NCBI RefSeq assembly: GCF_017875765.1
Contig: NZ_JAGGNA010000001.1
Coordinates: forward strand, 2,073,001 to 2,137,000
Direction of reading: 5' to 3'
Source of the DNA: Flavobacterium sp. CG_23.5
GTDB lineage: Bacteria; Bacteroidota; Bacteroidia; Flavobacteriales; Flavobacteriaceae
Length of the DNA stretch: 64,000 nucleotides
In this document: piece by piece, positions 35,163 to 45,300 of the stretch
How the letters are laid out: every line of letters begins with the position of its first letter
How positions within the stretch are numbered: the stretch's first letter is position 1
Translations under genes and position numbers: made by a program
The notes under the pieces: generated by a model
What the model saw: only the letters and a program-made list of their open reading frames with translations
Database searches by the model: none
Told to the model about the DNA's origin: nothing

Positions 35163-37535
35163 TTAAAACATAAACCCTATAGAAAACCAAGTATATCCTC
35201 TAGAATTTTCAGGAGACCAAGAATATTTAATTTCTACAGGTCCAATGATTGTTTCCAATCCATATCCTAGCGCGTAACCAGAATATTTAGGTATTGAAAT
35301 CCAGTCTACAGTTTCAAAAAGCCTGTCTCCAATGTTAGCGAAATTTGCCGAAAAGTTGAAATGATTATTTTTGTAAAATTCGTAATCAACGGTTGCTGTA
35401 GATTTTATATAACTATTTCCTGCAATACTTAAAAAATCGTAGCCATAGAAATGTCTGAAATTATTTATCATATTGTACCCATATCCCCCCAAAAGAAAAT
35501 TGAAAAAATTAACACTATCACTCCCAAAAGAAAAACCGGCTTCAGTTTGGAATTTAAAAGTCGTTTTTTTGAAAAGGGTTCCTGCTATTCCAAAATCACC
35601 TTTCGCAATAGAAAAAGGGTGAAAATTACCAGTATAATCAGAAGAGATCAAATAGGATTGAATATCTCCCGAAAAATACCATCCTTTTTTAGGGAAATAT
35701 TTATCATCAAATGAGTCGTATTTCATATATCCGAATAAACTTCCGTAACTACTTTTGTCAATTATAGGATCTATATTGGCCAAGGTTTCGGATTTAATTT
35801 TCAAAAATTTATATTCTATTCCTCCTCCAATTAAAAATTTTTGTACAAATAAAGATTGGAAGTAAATTTGGTTCGTTACATCCGAAAAGTCCACATTAAC
35901 GGAATTAATTCCAAGAGCCCCTAAATCTAAACTGCTTATTTCTTTGGTTACATTCCTATTGAATTGATTAAATTGTGATTTGAATCCAAAACTTAAATTA
36001 AATCCATTGTCAATATAATAATCTAAATTATATCTAAAATTATCTCCTAAAACCACATCCAATGAAGCAATGTCATTTTTAAATAAAGTTTTCTTACGGG
36101 TCAGATTAACCAAAACGGAACTTTTAAATAAGCCGTCATAATGCAATCCAAATTTCAAAAAGGATTTTGTAGAATTCTCTTGCAAAATGATATTCAGATC
36201 GTCTTTCCCGTCCGTTGGGTCTAATGAATAGGAAATCGAACTAAAATTTTGAGTAGCATTTAGGTTATTAATTCCAGTTAATAAATTATTATAAGTTGTT
36301 TTAACTCCTGGTTTGAATCTTAATTTTCCAATAACATAGTCTTTTGTATAATTTTCTAACTCATTACAGTTTATGTTTGTAATATTTAAACTGTCGCTTT
36401 CTATTTTTAATTTAGGCTTCTTATAGGGATTGGACTCGTCAACTAAGAGTTTTATTTTTTCAAATACAGCGAATGTCGCATCTTCTCCTTTTCTAATTAT
36501 TTCTTTTCCTTTGTCAAATGAAATAACACCGTAATCTTTAATATCCGGTTTTATATAGATATCGGTATCTTCTATGTTTTTCTTCATTTTTTCTATCGAA
36601 TGAAGATTTGTAATTTGCACCAGAATTCGTGTTGCATTTTTGAGTTGGTTCCTGCTTAATAGACCGTCCTGAACATCGACGCCTATAATAATATCCGCTC
36701 CCAGTTTTTTGACTTCCTCTATCGGATAATTGTTAGTCACTCCGCCATCTATAATTAGTTTTCCATCTATTTCTATAGGAGCAAAAACGGATGGAAATGC
36801 AGAACTGGCAATCATGGACTGCGCCAAATTACCTTTATTTAACACTACTGCTCCTCCAGTTTCTATATTAGTACCAATGCATAAAAAGGGAATGGGAAGT
36901 TTACTGAAATCTTTTACATCCCTTACATTTCTGGTCAGTCTGCTTAATAAATTATAATTGTACATCCCTTTTGACAATGCTTCGGGAATTCCTATTCTGA
37001 ATTTATTAAAGGGTAAGACTAACGCATATAGTTCATCATTTCGTTTTTCATAAAAATTTTTGGACGATCTTGGGATGAAGTCATTCAATAGTTCATCAAA
37101 ATTTGTTGACGTGAATATTGAATCAAGCTGACTGGCATTATATCCTGCAGCATACAATCCGCCAACAACGGCTCCCATACTAGTTCCTCCTATATAATCA
37201 ATTTTAATACCGGATTCCTCCAATACTTTCAATACCCCGATATGCGCAAAGCCTTTGGCACCGCCGCCACTTAAAACTAAACCGATTTTTGGTCTTTTTT
37301 GCTCTTGCGAGAATGAATTTTGAACGACAAAGAAAATAGAAAATAGAAAATAAAAAATAGTTAAAAACCCCGCTGTTGAATGTCTTGTAAAGCCCCAGAT
37401 GGCAGTAAAAAGCCTTGAAGGTAAAAAATCTATTTTTTCCTGAAAAAAAAGAGCGACCGTAGAAGCTCCTTTTTTTTTATTAGAAAAAAAGATTTTTTGC
37501 AGAAAGCTTGAAACGAACAGCTGGAATAGGCTCAT
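35163..37535 (-). CDS. Patatin-like phospholipase fused to an Omp85-type outer-membrane barrel
   Basis: This is a PlpD-like envelope protein. The patatin domain has the oxyanion loop SGGGAKGFAHIG, the nucleophile Ser in GGTSMGAV and the catalytic Asp in IIDGGVTNNYP. A short POTRA-like linker follows, then a C-terminal ~350-residue surface-antigen barrel ending GYTWFSIGFMF. It should cleave phospholipid at or outside the outer membrane. The N-terminus is odd: a signal peptide (FYFLFSIFFVVQNSFSQEQ) is preceded by ~55 residues coded by a repeat element and a terminator-like hairpin. The ATG at 37535 is the first in frame after the uvrC stop, but there is no ATG, GTG or TTG between the repeat and the signal peptide, so the true start is uncertain. 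Confidence 0.8.
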   Translation of the reverse strand: MSLFQLFVSSFLQKIFFSNKKKGASTVALFFQEKIDFLPSRLFTAIWGFTRHSTAGFLTIFYFLFSIFFVVQNSFSQEQKRPKIGLVLSGGGAKGFAHIGVLKVLEESGIKIDYIGGTSMGAVVGGLYAAGYNASQLDSIFTSTNFDELLNDFIPRSSKNFYEKRNDELYALVLPFNKFRIGIPEALSKGMYNYNLLSRLTRNVRDVKDFSKLPIPFLCIGTNIETGGAVVLNKGNLAQSMIASSAFPSVFAPIEIDGKLIIDGGVTNNYPIEEVKKLGADIIIGVDVQDGLLSRNQLKNATRILVQITNLHSIEKMKKNIEDTDIYIKPDIKDYGVISFDKGKEIIRKGEDATFAVFEKIKLLVDESNPYKKPKLKIESDSLNITNINCNELENYTKDYVIGKLRFKPGVKTTYNNLLTGINNLNATQNFSSISYSLDPTDGKDDLNIILQENSTKSFLKFGLHYDGLFKSSVLVNLTRKKTLFKNDIASLDVVLGDNFRYNLDYYIDNGFNLSFGFKSQFNQFNRNVTKEISSLDLGALGINSVNVDFSDVTNQIYFQSLFVQKFLIGGGIEYKFLKIKSETLANIDPIIDKSSYGSLFGYMKYDSFDDKYFPKKGWYFSGDIQSYLISSDYTGNFHPFSIAKGDFGIAGTLFKKTTFKFQTEAGFSFGSDSVNFFNFLLGGYGYNMINNFRHFYGYDFLSIAGNSYIKSTATVDYEFYKNNHFNFSANFANIGDRLFETVDWISIPKYSGYALGYGLETIIGPVEIKYSWSPENSRGYTWFSIGFMF
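37391..37469 (+). repeat. Intergenic hairpin-core repeat element, copy D
   Basis: This 79-bp segment begins AGCCCCAGATGGCAG, has a central A/T stem (GGTAAAAAAT/ATTTTTTCC) and ends AAAAAAGAGCGACCGT, then AGAAGCTCC. Ends, length and hairpin position match copy B, with lower identity in between. It lies in the 5' part of the patatin open frame. Confidence 0.45.
37443..37479. terminator. Possible terminator between uvrC and the patatin gene
   Basis: The stem GAGC/GCTC (37451-37454 and 37465-37468) is flanked by eight A and nine T, so it could work in either direction. The stem is only 4-5 bp. It overlaps the right end of repeat copy D. Confidence 0.4.
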
Positions 37536-37545
37536 AAAAAAAACG

Positions 37546-39339
37546 CTAGTTGTTCTTGTAAAATTCGACAATTTTTTTTGCTTTTGATACTCCTATAACG
37601 CCAGAAATATCATTTTCTGTCGCTAATTTCAATCTTTTAACACTTTTAAAATGTTGAATTAACGTTAGCATTGTTTTCTCACCAATTCCTGGAATACTTT
37701 CTATCGAAGAATTCAGTGCCGCTTTGCTCCTTTTATCCCTATGATGCGTAATTCCAAAACGGTGCGCCTCGTTACGCAATTGCTGAATCACTTTCAAGGT
37801 TTCCGATTTTTTGTCTAAATAAAGCGGAATGGAATCGCCGGGGTAAAATAATTCTTCCAGTCTTTTGGCAATTCCAATTACGGTAATTTTTCCTCTCAGA
37901 CCCAATTCATCAATACTTTTCAGTGCCGATGACAATTGCCCTTTTCCACCATCAATGATGATTAATTGTGGCAAAGGCTGTTCTTCATCTAATAATCTTT
38001 TGTAACGGCGATAAACTACTTCGGTCATCGAAGCAAAATCATCGGGGCCTTCGACGGTTTTTATATTAAAATGGCGGTAGTCTTTTTTGCTTGGTTTCCC
38101 ATCTTTAAAAACCACACAGGCGGCAACAGGATTGGTTCCTTGGATATTCGAATTATCAAAACATTCGATATGTCGTGGTTCGACCGGCAATCGCAGGTCT
38201 TTTTGCATTTGCGCCATAATCCTTTTGGTGTGGCGCTCCGGATCTACAATTTGCAATTGCTTCAACTGTTCAATTCGGTAAAACTTAGCGTTCCGAATAG
38301 ACAAATCCAAAATTTGTTTTTTGTCACCCAATTGCGGAACGGTAATTTTTATATTTTCTCCCAAATCAACATGGAAGGGAACAATAACTTCTCGAGACAA
38401 TAAATGAAAACGCTCCCTTAATTCGACAATCGCCAATTCTAATAACTCTTCGTCGGTTTCGTCTAGTTTCTTTTTGATCTCCATGGTATGCGACCGAATT
38501 ATCGAACCATGTGAAATTTGTAAAAAATTGACATAAGCAGCACTTTCATCAGAAACTATCGAAAATACATCAATATTGGTAATTTTAGGATTTACTATGG
38601 TAGAACGAGATTGATAGTTCTCCAGCACTTCTATTTTTTCTTTGATTTTTTGGGCTTCTTCAAAATGCATGTCAGCAGCCAAATCAGTCATGACACGTTT
38701 GAAATCTTTCATGCTTTCTTTAAAATTCCCTTTCAGAATTTCACGAATCGCATCCACTTGCCTTTGGTAATTTTCTAAAGTTTCATGACCTTCACATGGT
38801 CCCATACAATTACCGATATGATATTCGAGACAAACCTTGAATTTTCCGCTTTCGATATTGCTTTTACTTAAATCATAGTTACAAGTTCGAAGTGGATACA
38901 GCTCTTTAATCAGTTCCAAAATAGTACTGACCGTTTTGAAACTGGTGTAGGGCCCAAAATATTCCGATCCGTCTTTGACCATTCTCCGAGTAGCAAATAT
39001 GCGGGAAAAAGGTTCTTTCTTGATACACAACCACGGATAACTTTTGTCATCGCGCAACAACACATTATACCGAGGCTGCAAGGTTTTTATAAGGTTGTTT
39101 TCCAATAAAAGCGCGTCCGTTTCCGTAGGAACAACTATGTGTCTTATGGTTACAATCTTTTTTACAAGCACATTGGTTTTGGCTGTATCATGAATTTTAT
39201 TAAAATAAGAAGAAACCCTTTTTTTTAAATTTTTGGCTTTGCCCACATACAAAATTTTCCCTTCTTTGTCGTAATATTGATATACCCCGGGATTATCTGG
39301 CAAGGTTTGAATTTGAAGGGCTAAAGTTGTTGGATTCAT
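37546..39339 (-). CDS. uvrC: Excinuclease ABC subunit C
   Basis: This nuclease makes both incisions in nucleotide excision repair. The N-terminal GIY-YIG domain is visible (PGVYQYYDKEGKILYVGKAK), a UVR motif lies near residue 205 (MHFEEAQKIKEKIE), the RNase H-like C-terminal nuclease has ECFDNSNIQGTNPVA, and a helix-hairpin-helix closes the protein (IPGIGEKTMLTLI). At 597 residues it is complete. The -7 box is 4 bases from the ATG, suggesting a leaderless mRNA. Confidence 0.97.
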   Translation of the reverse strand: MNPTTLALQIQTLPDNPGVYQYYDKEGKILYVGKAKNLKKRVSSYFNKIHDTAKTNVLVKKIVTIRHIVVPTETDALLLENNLIKTLQPRYNVLLRDDKSYPWLCIKKEPFSRIFATRRMVKDGSEYFGPYTSFKTVSTILELIKELYPLRTCNYDLSKSNIESGKFKVCLEYHIGNCMGPCEGHETLENYQRQVDAIREILKGNFKESMKDFKRVMTDLAADMHFEEAQKIKEKIEVLENYQSRSTIVNPKITNIDVFSIVSDESAAYVNFLQISHGSIIRSHTMEIKKKLDETDEELLELAIVELRERFHLLSREVIVPFHVDLGENIKITVPQLGDKKQILDLSIRNAKFYRIEQLKQLQIVDPERHTKRIMAQMQKDLRLPVEPRHIECFDNSNIQGTNPVAACVVFKDGKPSKKDYRHFNIKTVEGPDDFASMTEVVYRRYKRLLDEEQPLPQLIIIDGGKGQLSSALKSIDELGLRGKITVIGIAKRLEELFYPGDSIPLYLDKKSETLKVIQQLRNEAHRFGITHHRDKRSKAALNSSIESIPGIGEKTMLTLIQHFKSVKRLKLATENDISGVIGVSKAKKIVEFYKNN

Positions 39340-39343
39340 GTAA

Positions 39344-39351
39344 CAAAGTTA
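39344..39351 (-). promoter_or_regulatory. -7 promoter box for uvrC
   Basis: The minus strand reads TAACTTTG, with TTTG 20 bases further upstream (39372-39375). It lies only 4 bases before the ATG. Confidence 0.45.
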
Positions 39352-39466
39352 ATCTCAAAATTTCCGAAATACAAATCAATACCATTGAAATCTTTTTGTT
39401 GAAAGTTTTATCAAAAATTTAGTTTGTGATTCGTAATTATCGTTATTTTTATCTTTTCAAGAACTT

Positions 39467-40450
39467 ATGATAAAAAATAATTCCGCACCAATAATAATTT
39501 TTGGCGAAAGCATTATTCCAGGCGAAAGCAAAACCATTAATGTGGAAATTGCCCGACTACATACCACAACCAAATTAAATATCCCTGTTATTGTCCGCCG
39601 TTCTAAAATTGATGGACCTGTTGTACTTTTCTCAGCAGGAATTCATGGTGACGAGATCAATGGAGTGGAAATCGTTCGACAGCTAATCAGCAAAAAAATT
39701 AACAGGCCAAAAAAAGGAACAATCATCTGCATTCCTATCATAAACGTATATGGATTTGTCAATAAATCACGGGAATTTCCGGATGGCAGAGATTTAAATA
39801 GAGTATTTCCCGGAAGTAAAACGGGTTCTTTGGCTAGTCGATTTGCATTCCATATTTTGACTGAAATCATGCCAGTTGTAAATTATGCCGTTGATTTTCA
39901 TGCTGGTGGCGCCAGCCGATTCAATGCGCCTCAAATTCGCCTTACTCATAATAATGAAGAATTAAAAGTATTGGCTGATGTGTTCAATGCTCCTTTTACT
40001 TTGTATTCAAAAAATATTTCTGGTTCTTTTAGAAGTGCCAGCGAAAAATTAAATGTGAAAATGTTGCTTTTTGAAGGCGGAAAATCTCTTGATATTAATA
40101 ATGCTATAGCCAATGAAGGCGTAAATGGCGTCAAACGATTGCTTTCACATCTTGATATGTTAGATCCCAAACACATCGTTACGGAACAAAAAACACCAAC
40201 CATCTATATTGAAAAATCTGGCTGGGTTAGAGCTAAATGTTCGGGATTATTGCATGATTACAACACCATAGGAACTTTTTTGAAAAAAGGATCTATCCTT
40301 GCCACCATAACGGATCCCTACGGAAAATTTGAACGAAAAATAAAAGCCCCGAATGACGGTTACGTAATAAATGCAAATCTTTCACCTATTGTATATGAAG
40401 GCGATGCTATTTATCACATGTCAAATACTGCAGAAAATGGAGAGGAATAA
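39467..40450 (+). CDS. Succinylglutamate desuccinylase/aspartoacylase-family metallocarboxypeptidase
   Basis: This zinc-dependent deacylase-like protein of 327 residues carries the metal ligands His60 and Glu63 (GIHGDEINGVE) and His145 (AVDFHAGG). It belongs to the M14-like AstE/aspartoacylase group. The C-terminal ~80 residues form a small beta-barrel-like extension. The substrate is unknown; in other genomes similar genes lie near rimK-type ligases, but none is present here. It overlaps the next gene by 14 bases, so they are coupled. Confidence 0.82.
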   Translation: MIKNNSAPIIIFGESIIPGESKTINVEIARLHTTTKLNIPVIVRRSKIDGPVVLFSAGIHGDEINGVEIVRQLISKKINRPKKGTIICIPIINVYGFVNKSREFPDGRDLNRVFPGSKTGSLASRFAFHILTEIMPVVNYAVDFHAGGASRFNAPQIRLTHNNEELKVLADVFNAPFTLYSKNISGSFRSASEKLNVKMLLFEGGKSLDINNAIANEGVNGVKRLLSHLDMLDPKHIVTEQKTPTIYIEKSGWVRAKCSGLLHDYNTIGTFLKKGSILATITDPYGKFERKIKAPNDGYVINANLSPIVYEGDAIYHMSNTAENGEE

Positions 40451-41006
40451 AAAGAATTTACGAATAAAGTATAAAGCACTGCGGAAACAAATTGGTGAAT
40501 ATGAGTTGGAAGAAATGAGTTTGGCAATTGCCAATAAACTGCTGAAACTTCCTATTTGGGAGAAAAGCTATTTTCATATTTTCTTACCCATAACGGAACA
40601 TCATGAGGTAAATACCGAATTTATTCTGCATCTACTTTCCGGTAAAGACAAGGACATAATTATTTCTAAAAGTGATTTTGAAACTAGAAAAATGACCCAT
40701 TTCTTACTGACGGACAACACCAAAATTAAAAAAAATAAATACAATATCCCGGAACCAGTTGATGGAATTGAAGTTCCTTCCCATAAAATTGAGGTCGTTT
40801 TTGTTCCGCTTTTAGCTTTCGACAAAAAAGGTCATCGGGTGGGTTACGGTAAAGGGTTTTATGATATTCTTTTATCTGAATGCAATCCGGAAACCATTAA
40901 AATTGGATTTTCATTTTTTGAAGCCGAAGAAACAATCACAGATATCTTTGAAAGTGACATACAATTGGATTTTTGTGTAACACCAAATTCAATTTATTCG
41001 TTTTAG
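40437..41006 (+). CDS. 5-formyltetrahydrofolate cyclo-ligase
   Basis: The enzyme converts 5-formyl-THF to 5,10-methenyl-THF using ATP. The C-terminal motif GYGKGFYDILLSE and the N-terminal basic KKNLRIKYKALRKQ identify the family. The start is the ATG at 40437 (MERNKKNLR); the longer open frame upstream is read from within the previous gene. The length of 189 residues is normal. Confidence 0.92.
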   Translation: MERNKKNLRIKYKALRKQIGEYELEEMSLAIANKLLKLPIWEKSYFHIFLPITEHHEVNTEFILHLLSGKDKDIIISKSDFETRKMTHFLLTDNTKIKKNKYNIPEPVDGIEVPSHKIEVVFVPLLAFDKKGHRVGYGKGFYDILLSECNPETIKIGFSFFEAEETITDIFESDIQLDFCVTPNSIYSF

Positions 41007-41049
41007 TTTTTTATCCGTACTTTCGCAGCGGATAAAACCAAAGTAAACT

Positions 41050-41250
41050 ATGAAAATATTTAAAAATTCCAGATTCGCAGTAACTATTCTAGTTGGCATA
41101 TTTGCGATTTCATTATCAAATTGCACGATTCACACAAGAACGGGCACAAACAGATCTTCTTATAACGCCAAAAAACTTCCCCCAGGACAAGCGAAAAAAA
41201 TATATGGTGGAAAAAGCGCTAAACGCTATGCACCTGGACAAAACAAATAA
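41050..41250 (+). CDS. Small lipoprotein with LPPGQAKK motif
   Basis: The 66-residue product starts with a hydrophobic signal ending SLSNC, so Cys25 could be lipidated. The rest is basic (KKLPPGQAKKIYG and RYAPGQNK). Short lipoproteins of this pattern are frequent in Flavobacteriaceae; some databases call them quinol oxidase subunit 4, which the sequence does not support. TACTTTCG at about 41018 may be a variant -7 box, and a terminator follows. Confidence 0.6.
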   Translation: MKIFKNSRFAVTILVGIFAISLSNCTIHTRTGTNRSSYNAKKLPPGQAKKIYGGKSAKRYAPGQNK

Positions 41251-41252
41251 TA

Positions 41253-41288
41253 AAAAAGACCTATTTCATAATTTGAAATAGGTCTTTC
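41253..41288. terminator. Terminator after the small lipoprotein gene
   Basis: The stem AAGACCTATTTCA/TGAAATAGGTCTT is flanked by A and T runs and can serve both this gene and the convergent lspA. Confidence 0.8.
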
Positions 41289-41311
41289 TTATTTTATTGA
41301 TAGGATGAAAT

Positions 41312-41911
41312 CTATTTGTGATGAAATGCTTTTTTATTGAAAAAAATCAAGATTCCAACACCTGTTGAAATCGCCATATCGGCAACATTGAAAATTGCAT
41401 TAAAAAAAGTAAAATTTCTTCCGCCCCAAATTGGCACCCAATTAGGTAAATCTCCTTGCCAAAAAGGAAAATAAAACATATCGACTACTTTACCATGAAA
41501 CCAAGTCCCATAAGGTCTATCTGAAAACAATGTGGCCAATTCTTGGTGGCTGTCATTAAAAACAACGCCGTAAAATACAGAATCTATTATGTTTCCAAAA
41601 GCTCCTGCAAGGATTAATGCAATGGCAACAATTAAGTAATTAGAGCTCTGTTTTCTTTCAACAGAATCCCATAACCAATATCCAATACCCCCAACAGCAA
41701 CTAATCTAAAAAGTGTGAGGAATAATTTTCCGTAAGCTCCAGGAATAACTGTTCCCCAAGCCATTCCTTCATTTTCAATGAAAAGAATTTTAAACCATTT
41801 GAAGACTTCTACTTCTTCACCTAAAATAAAATTAGTTTTGATGTATATTTTTGAAACTTGATCAACAAGCAATATGATAAAAATAAGGAGATACGCTTTT
41901 CGTAAAGACAT
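41312..41911 (-). CDS. lspA: Prolipoprotein signal peptidase (signal peptidase II)
   Basis: This inner-membrane aspartic protease cleaves the signal peptide of prelipoproteins. Four membrane helices are visible and the catalytic pair is Asp110 (GAFGNIIDSVFYG) and Asp178 (FNVADMAISTG). At 199 residues it is longer than the E. coli enzyme because of an insertion between the two Asp residues, which is usual in this phylum. It is transcribed from its own -7 box after the dksA terminator. Confidence 0.95.
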   Translation of the reverse strand: MSLRKAYLLIFIILLVDQVSKIYIKTNFILGEEVEVFKWFKILFIENEGMAWGTVIPGAYGKLFLTLFRLVAVGGIGYWLWDSVERKQSSNYLIVAIALILAGAFGNIIDSVFYGVVFNDSHQELATLFSDRPYGTWFHGKVVDMFYFPFWQGDLPNWVPIWGGRNFTFFNAIFNVADMAISTGVGILIFFNKKAFHHK

Positions 41912-41930
41912 TTTATAAATTTTAATGGCG

Positions 41931-41938
41931 CAAAAGTA
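41931..41938 (-). promoter_or_regulatory. -7 promoter box for lspA
   Basis: The minus strand reads TACTTTTG, 19 bases before the lspA ATG. Confidence 0.5.
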
Positions 41939-41950
41939 ACAATTTAATCA

Positions 41951-41976
41951 AAAAAAACGCTCCCTTAGGAGCGTTA
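41951..41976 (-). terminator. ileS-dksA operon terminator
   Basis: The stem AACGCTCC/GGAGCGTT with a 4-base loop is followed by seven T on the minus strand. Confidence 0.8.
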
Positions 41977-41996
41977 AATATTACACAACAAGTAGT

Positions 41997-42377
41997 TTAT
42001 CTTTGCAAATTCTTTGCTTCGATGCTCATTGTAGCGTGAGGAACGATTTTCAATCTTTCTTTCCCTATTAATTTACCTGTAACTTTACACACACCATATG
42101 TTCTGTTTTCTACACGAAAGAGCGCATTTTTCAAATCTCGAATAAACTTTTCTTGACGAATAGCTAGTTGCGAGTTTGCTTCTTTAGACATAGTTTCGCT
42201 TCCTTCTTCGAATGCTTTGAATGTTGGAGATGTATCATCTGTCCCATTATTCAAGTCATTCATATAAGCACTTTTTATCAAATCTAAATCTGCTTGTGCT
42301 TTTTGTATTTTGTTAAGTATTATCACTTTGAACTCTGCTAAATCTGCGTCAGAGTATCTTGTAGCTTCATCTACCAT
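41997..42377 (-). CDS. TraR/DksA-family regulator with a degenerate zinc finger
   Basis: This small cytoplasmic protein of 126 residues consists of a long helical segment with acidic residues (residues 10-90) and a C-terminal DksA-type region YGVCKVTGKLIGKERL...VPHATMS. Only one of the four finger cysteines remains (Cys97), so a canonical C4 zinc site is impossible. DksA proteins bind in the RNA polymerase secondary channel and modulate initiation with ppGpp. It lies 6 bases after ileS and is probably co-transcribed with it. Confidence 0.85.
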   Translation of the reverse strand: MVDEATRYSDADLAEFKVIILNKIQKAQADLDLIKSAYMNDLNNGTDDTSPTFKAFEEGSETMSKEANSQLAIRQEKFIRDLKNALFRVENRTYGVCKVTGKLIGKERLKIVPHATMSIEAKNLQR

Positions 42378-42383
42378 ATTCTA

Positions 42384-45300
42384 TTATTTTGAAATTAATA
42401 TCATTGTTTTTATTTCGTCAAATTCAATTTCCGTACCGTTTTCTATTTCATCTTCAAAAACCAAATCATTAGTTAATGTTTCCGATTTAATATAGTCTAC
42501 ATTTTTGAGAATTGCTTGTTCCAAAAGTCCATTTCTTTTCAATTGAACCTTAATTTTATCAGTAACTTCAAATCCTGAATCTTTACGGATATTCTGAATT
42601 CTGTTTACTAATTCTCTTGCAATACCTTCTTGTTTCAACTCCTCAGAAATTGTAATATCAAGCGCAACCGTTATTCCGTTTGAATTGGCAACCAGCCAAC
42701 CTTCAATATCTTGCGATGTTATTTCTACATCTTCTAATGTTAAAGTTACGTTATTTCCTGCAATAACAATATCCAAGCTTCCTTCCTTGTCCAATTGAGC
42801 GATTTGCTCTTTTGAAAACCCTTGTATCTCCTTAGAAATCAAGCCCATATCCTTTCCGAAACGAGGTCCTAGTGCCTTGAAATTTGGCTTAATTTGTTTC
42901 ACCAAAATACCAGAAGCATCGTCCAAAAGTACGATTTCCTTCACGTTTACCTCTGCTTTTATAAGGTCAGAAACAGCCTCAATTTCAGCTCTCTGATTCT
43001 CGTCAAGTACTGGTATCATTACCTTTTGCAAAGGTTGACGCACCTTTATCATTTCCTTTTTTCGAAGCGATAAAACCAATGATGAAATGGTCTGTGCCTT
43101 CTGCATCTTGCTCTCTAACATTTTATTAACATAGTTTTCAACCGAAATTGGGAACTCTGCCAAATGTACACTCTCGTATTTTTCTTCCCGAAGCGTCGGG
43201 ATTGTTGGTACTGTTAAGTCTCTGTAAAGTTTATCCATAAAGAATGGCGCAATAGGCGCGCCTAGTTTACTTATGGTCAACAAACAGGTATATAAAGTTT
43301 GATAAGCCGCGATTTTATCTTGCGCATATTCCCCTTTCCAGAAGCGTCTTCTGCACAAACGAACGTACCAGTTACTCAAGTTTTCCTGTACAAATTCAGA
43401 GATTGCACGAGCTGCTTTCGTTGGTTCGTAATCCGCATAAAAACTATCTACATCTTTCACCAAAGTATTTAATTCTGAAATAATCCATTGGTCAATTTCC
43501 GGTCTTTCGTTTAGCGGAATTTCTGCTTCTTCGAATTTGAAACCGTCAATATTGGCATATAAACTAAAGAATGAATACGTATTGTATAATGTTCCGAAGA
43601 ATTTACGACGAACCTCAGCGATTCCTTCTAAGTCAAATTTCAGGTTGTCCCAAGGATTTGCATTCGATATCATATACCAACGCGTCGCATCAGGACCGTA
43701 TTCTTTTAATGTTTCGAAAGGATCCGCAGCATTGCCTAAACGTTTGGACATTTTTTGTCCGTTTTTGTCTAAAACCAATCCATTAGAAACTACATTTTTG
43801 TACGCTACTTTATCGAAAACTAATGTTCCAATAGCATGCAACGTATAAAACCAACCACGCGTTTGATCGACACCTTCAGCAATAAAATCAGCCGGGAAGT
43901 CTTTATTTTCGTCAATCTTATCTTTGTTTTCAAAGGGATAATGCCATTGTGCATAAGGCATTGAACCCGAATCAAACCAAACGTCAATCAAATCAGCTTC
44001 GCGCGTCATCGGTTTGCCAGAAGCAGAAACCAAAGTAATTTCATCCACTACATTTTTATGTAAATCAACTAAATCGTAATTTGATTCCGCCATATTCCCA
44101 ATTTCAAACCCTTTGAAAGGATTTTCTTTTTGGAAACCTGCAGCGATAGATTTTTCTATTTCGTTGTATAATTCTTCAACAGAACCAATTAGAATCTCTT
44201 CGGTTCCTTCTTCAGTTCTCCAGATTGGCAGTGGAATTCCCCAATATCTGGAACGCGATAAATTCCAGTCATTGGCGTTTTTCAACCAATTTCCAAAACG
44301 ACCTTCTCCGGTAGCTTTTGGCTTCCAGTTAATTGTTTCATTCAAGTCAAACATTCTGTCTCGAACCTCCGTGATTTTTATAAACCAAGAATCTAAAGGA
44401 TAATATAAAATAGGTTTATCGGTTCTCCAGCAATGTGGATAACTGTGTACGTATTTCTCTACTTTGAAGGCTTTATTTTCTTCTTTTAATCGAATGGCAA
44501 GCTCCACGTCTATAGAACGTTCTGGCGCTTCACCATCGTTATAATATTCGTTTTTTACATATTTTCCGGCATATTCACCCATGTGAGAAGTGAATTTTCC
44601 TTGTAAATCTACTAACGGAACAGGATTTCCATTTTCGTCTAAAACTAACATTGGCGGAACTTCTGGCGTAGCTTCCTTAGCCACTTTTGCATCATCAGCA
44701 CCAAATGTTGGCGCAGTATGTACAATTCCTGTTCCATCTTCGGTAGTTACAAAATCACCTGAAATTACTCGGAAAGCATTTTCTGGATTTTGATACGGTA
44801 ATGTAAATGGCAACAATTGCTCGTATTTTATTCCCACTAAATCAGAACCTTTGCATTCCGCAAGAACTTGGTAAGGAATTTTCTTATCGCCTTCTTTGAA
44901 ATTTTCAAAATCAGCTGGTTCCCCACTTTCGAAGAAACCTTTTCCGAATTGTTTTCCAACTAAATTCTTAGCCAAAATCAATGTTGCCGGACGAAAAGTA
45001 TATTGGTTAAATGTTTTTACTAAAGCATATTCAATTCTTGGACCTACAGTCAAAGCCGTATTACTTGGCAAAGTCCATGGCGTTGTGGTCCAAGCTAAGA
45101 TAAAGATTTCATCTAAATCCAAAGCTTCTAATTTGTAATGTTGTAAGTTTTTTGAAGTGATGTACTCGTAAAACTTAGAGAACAACAATTCTCTATGTTC
45201 CTCAATCACTTTAAATTGCGCCACAACAGTAGTATCAGTCACATCACGGTAACTTCCCGGTTGGTTGACTTCGTGGGAACTTAAACCAGTTCCGGCTTTT

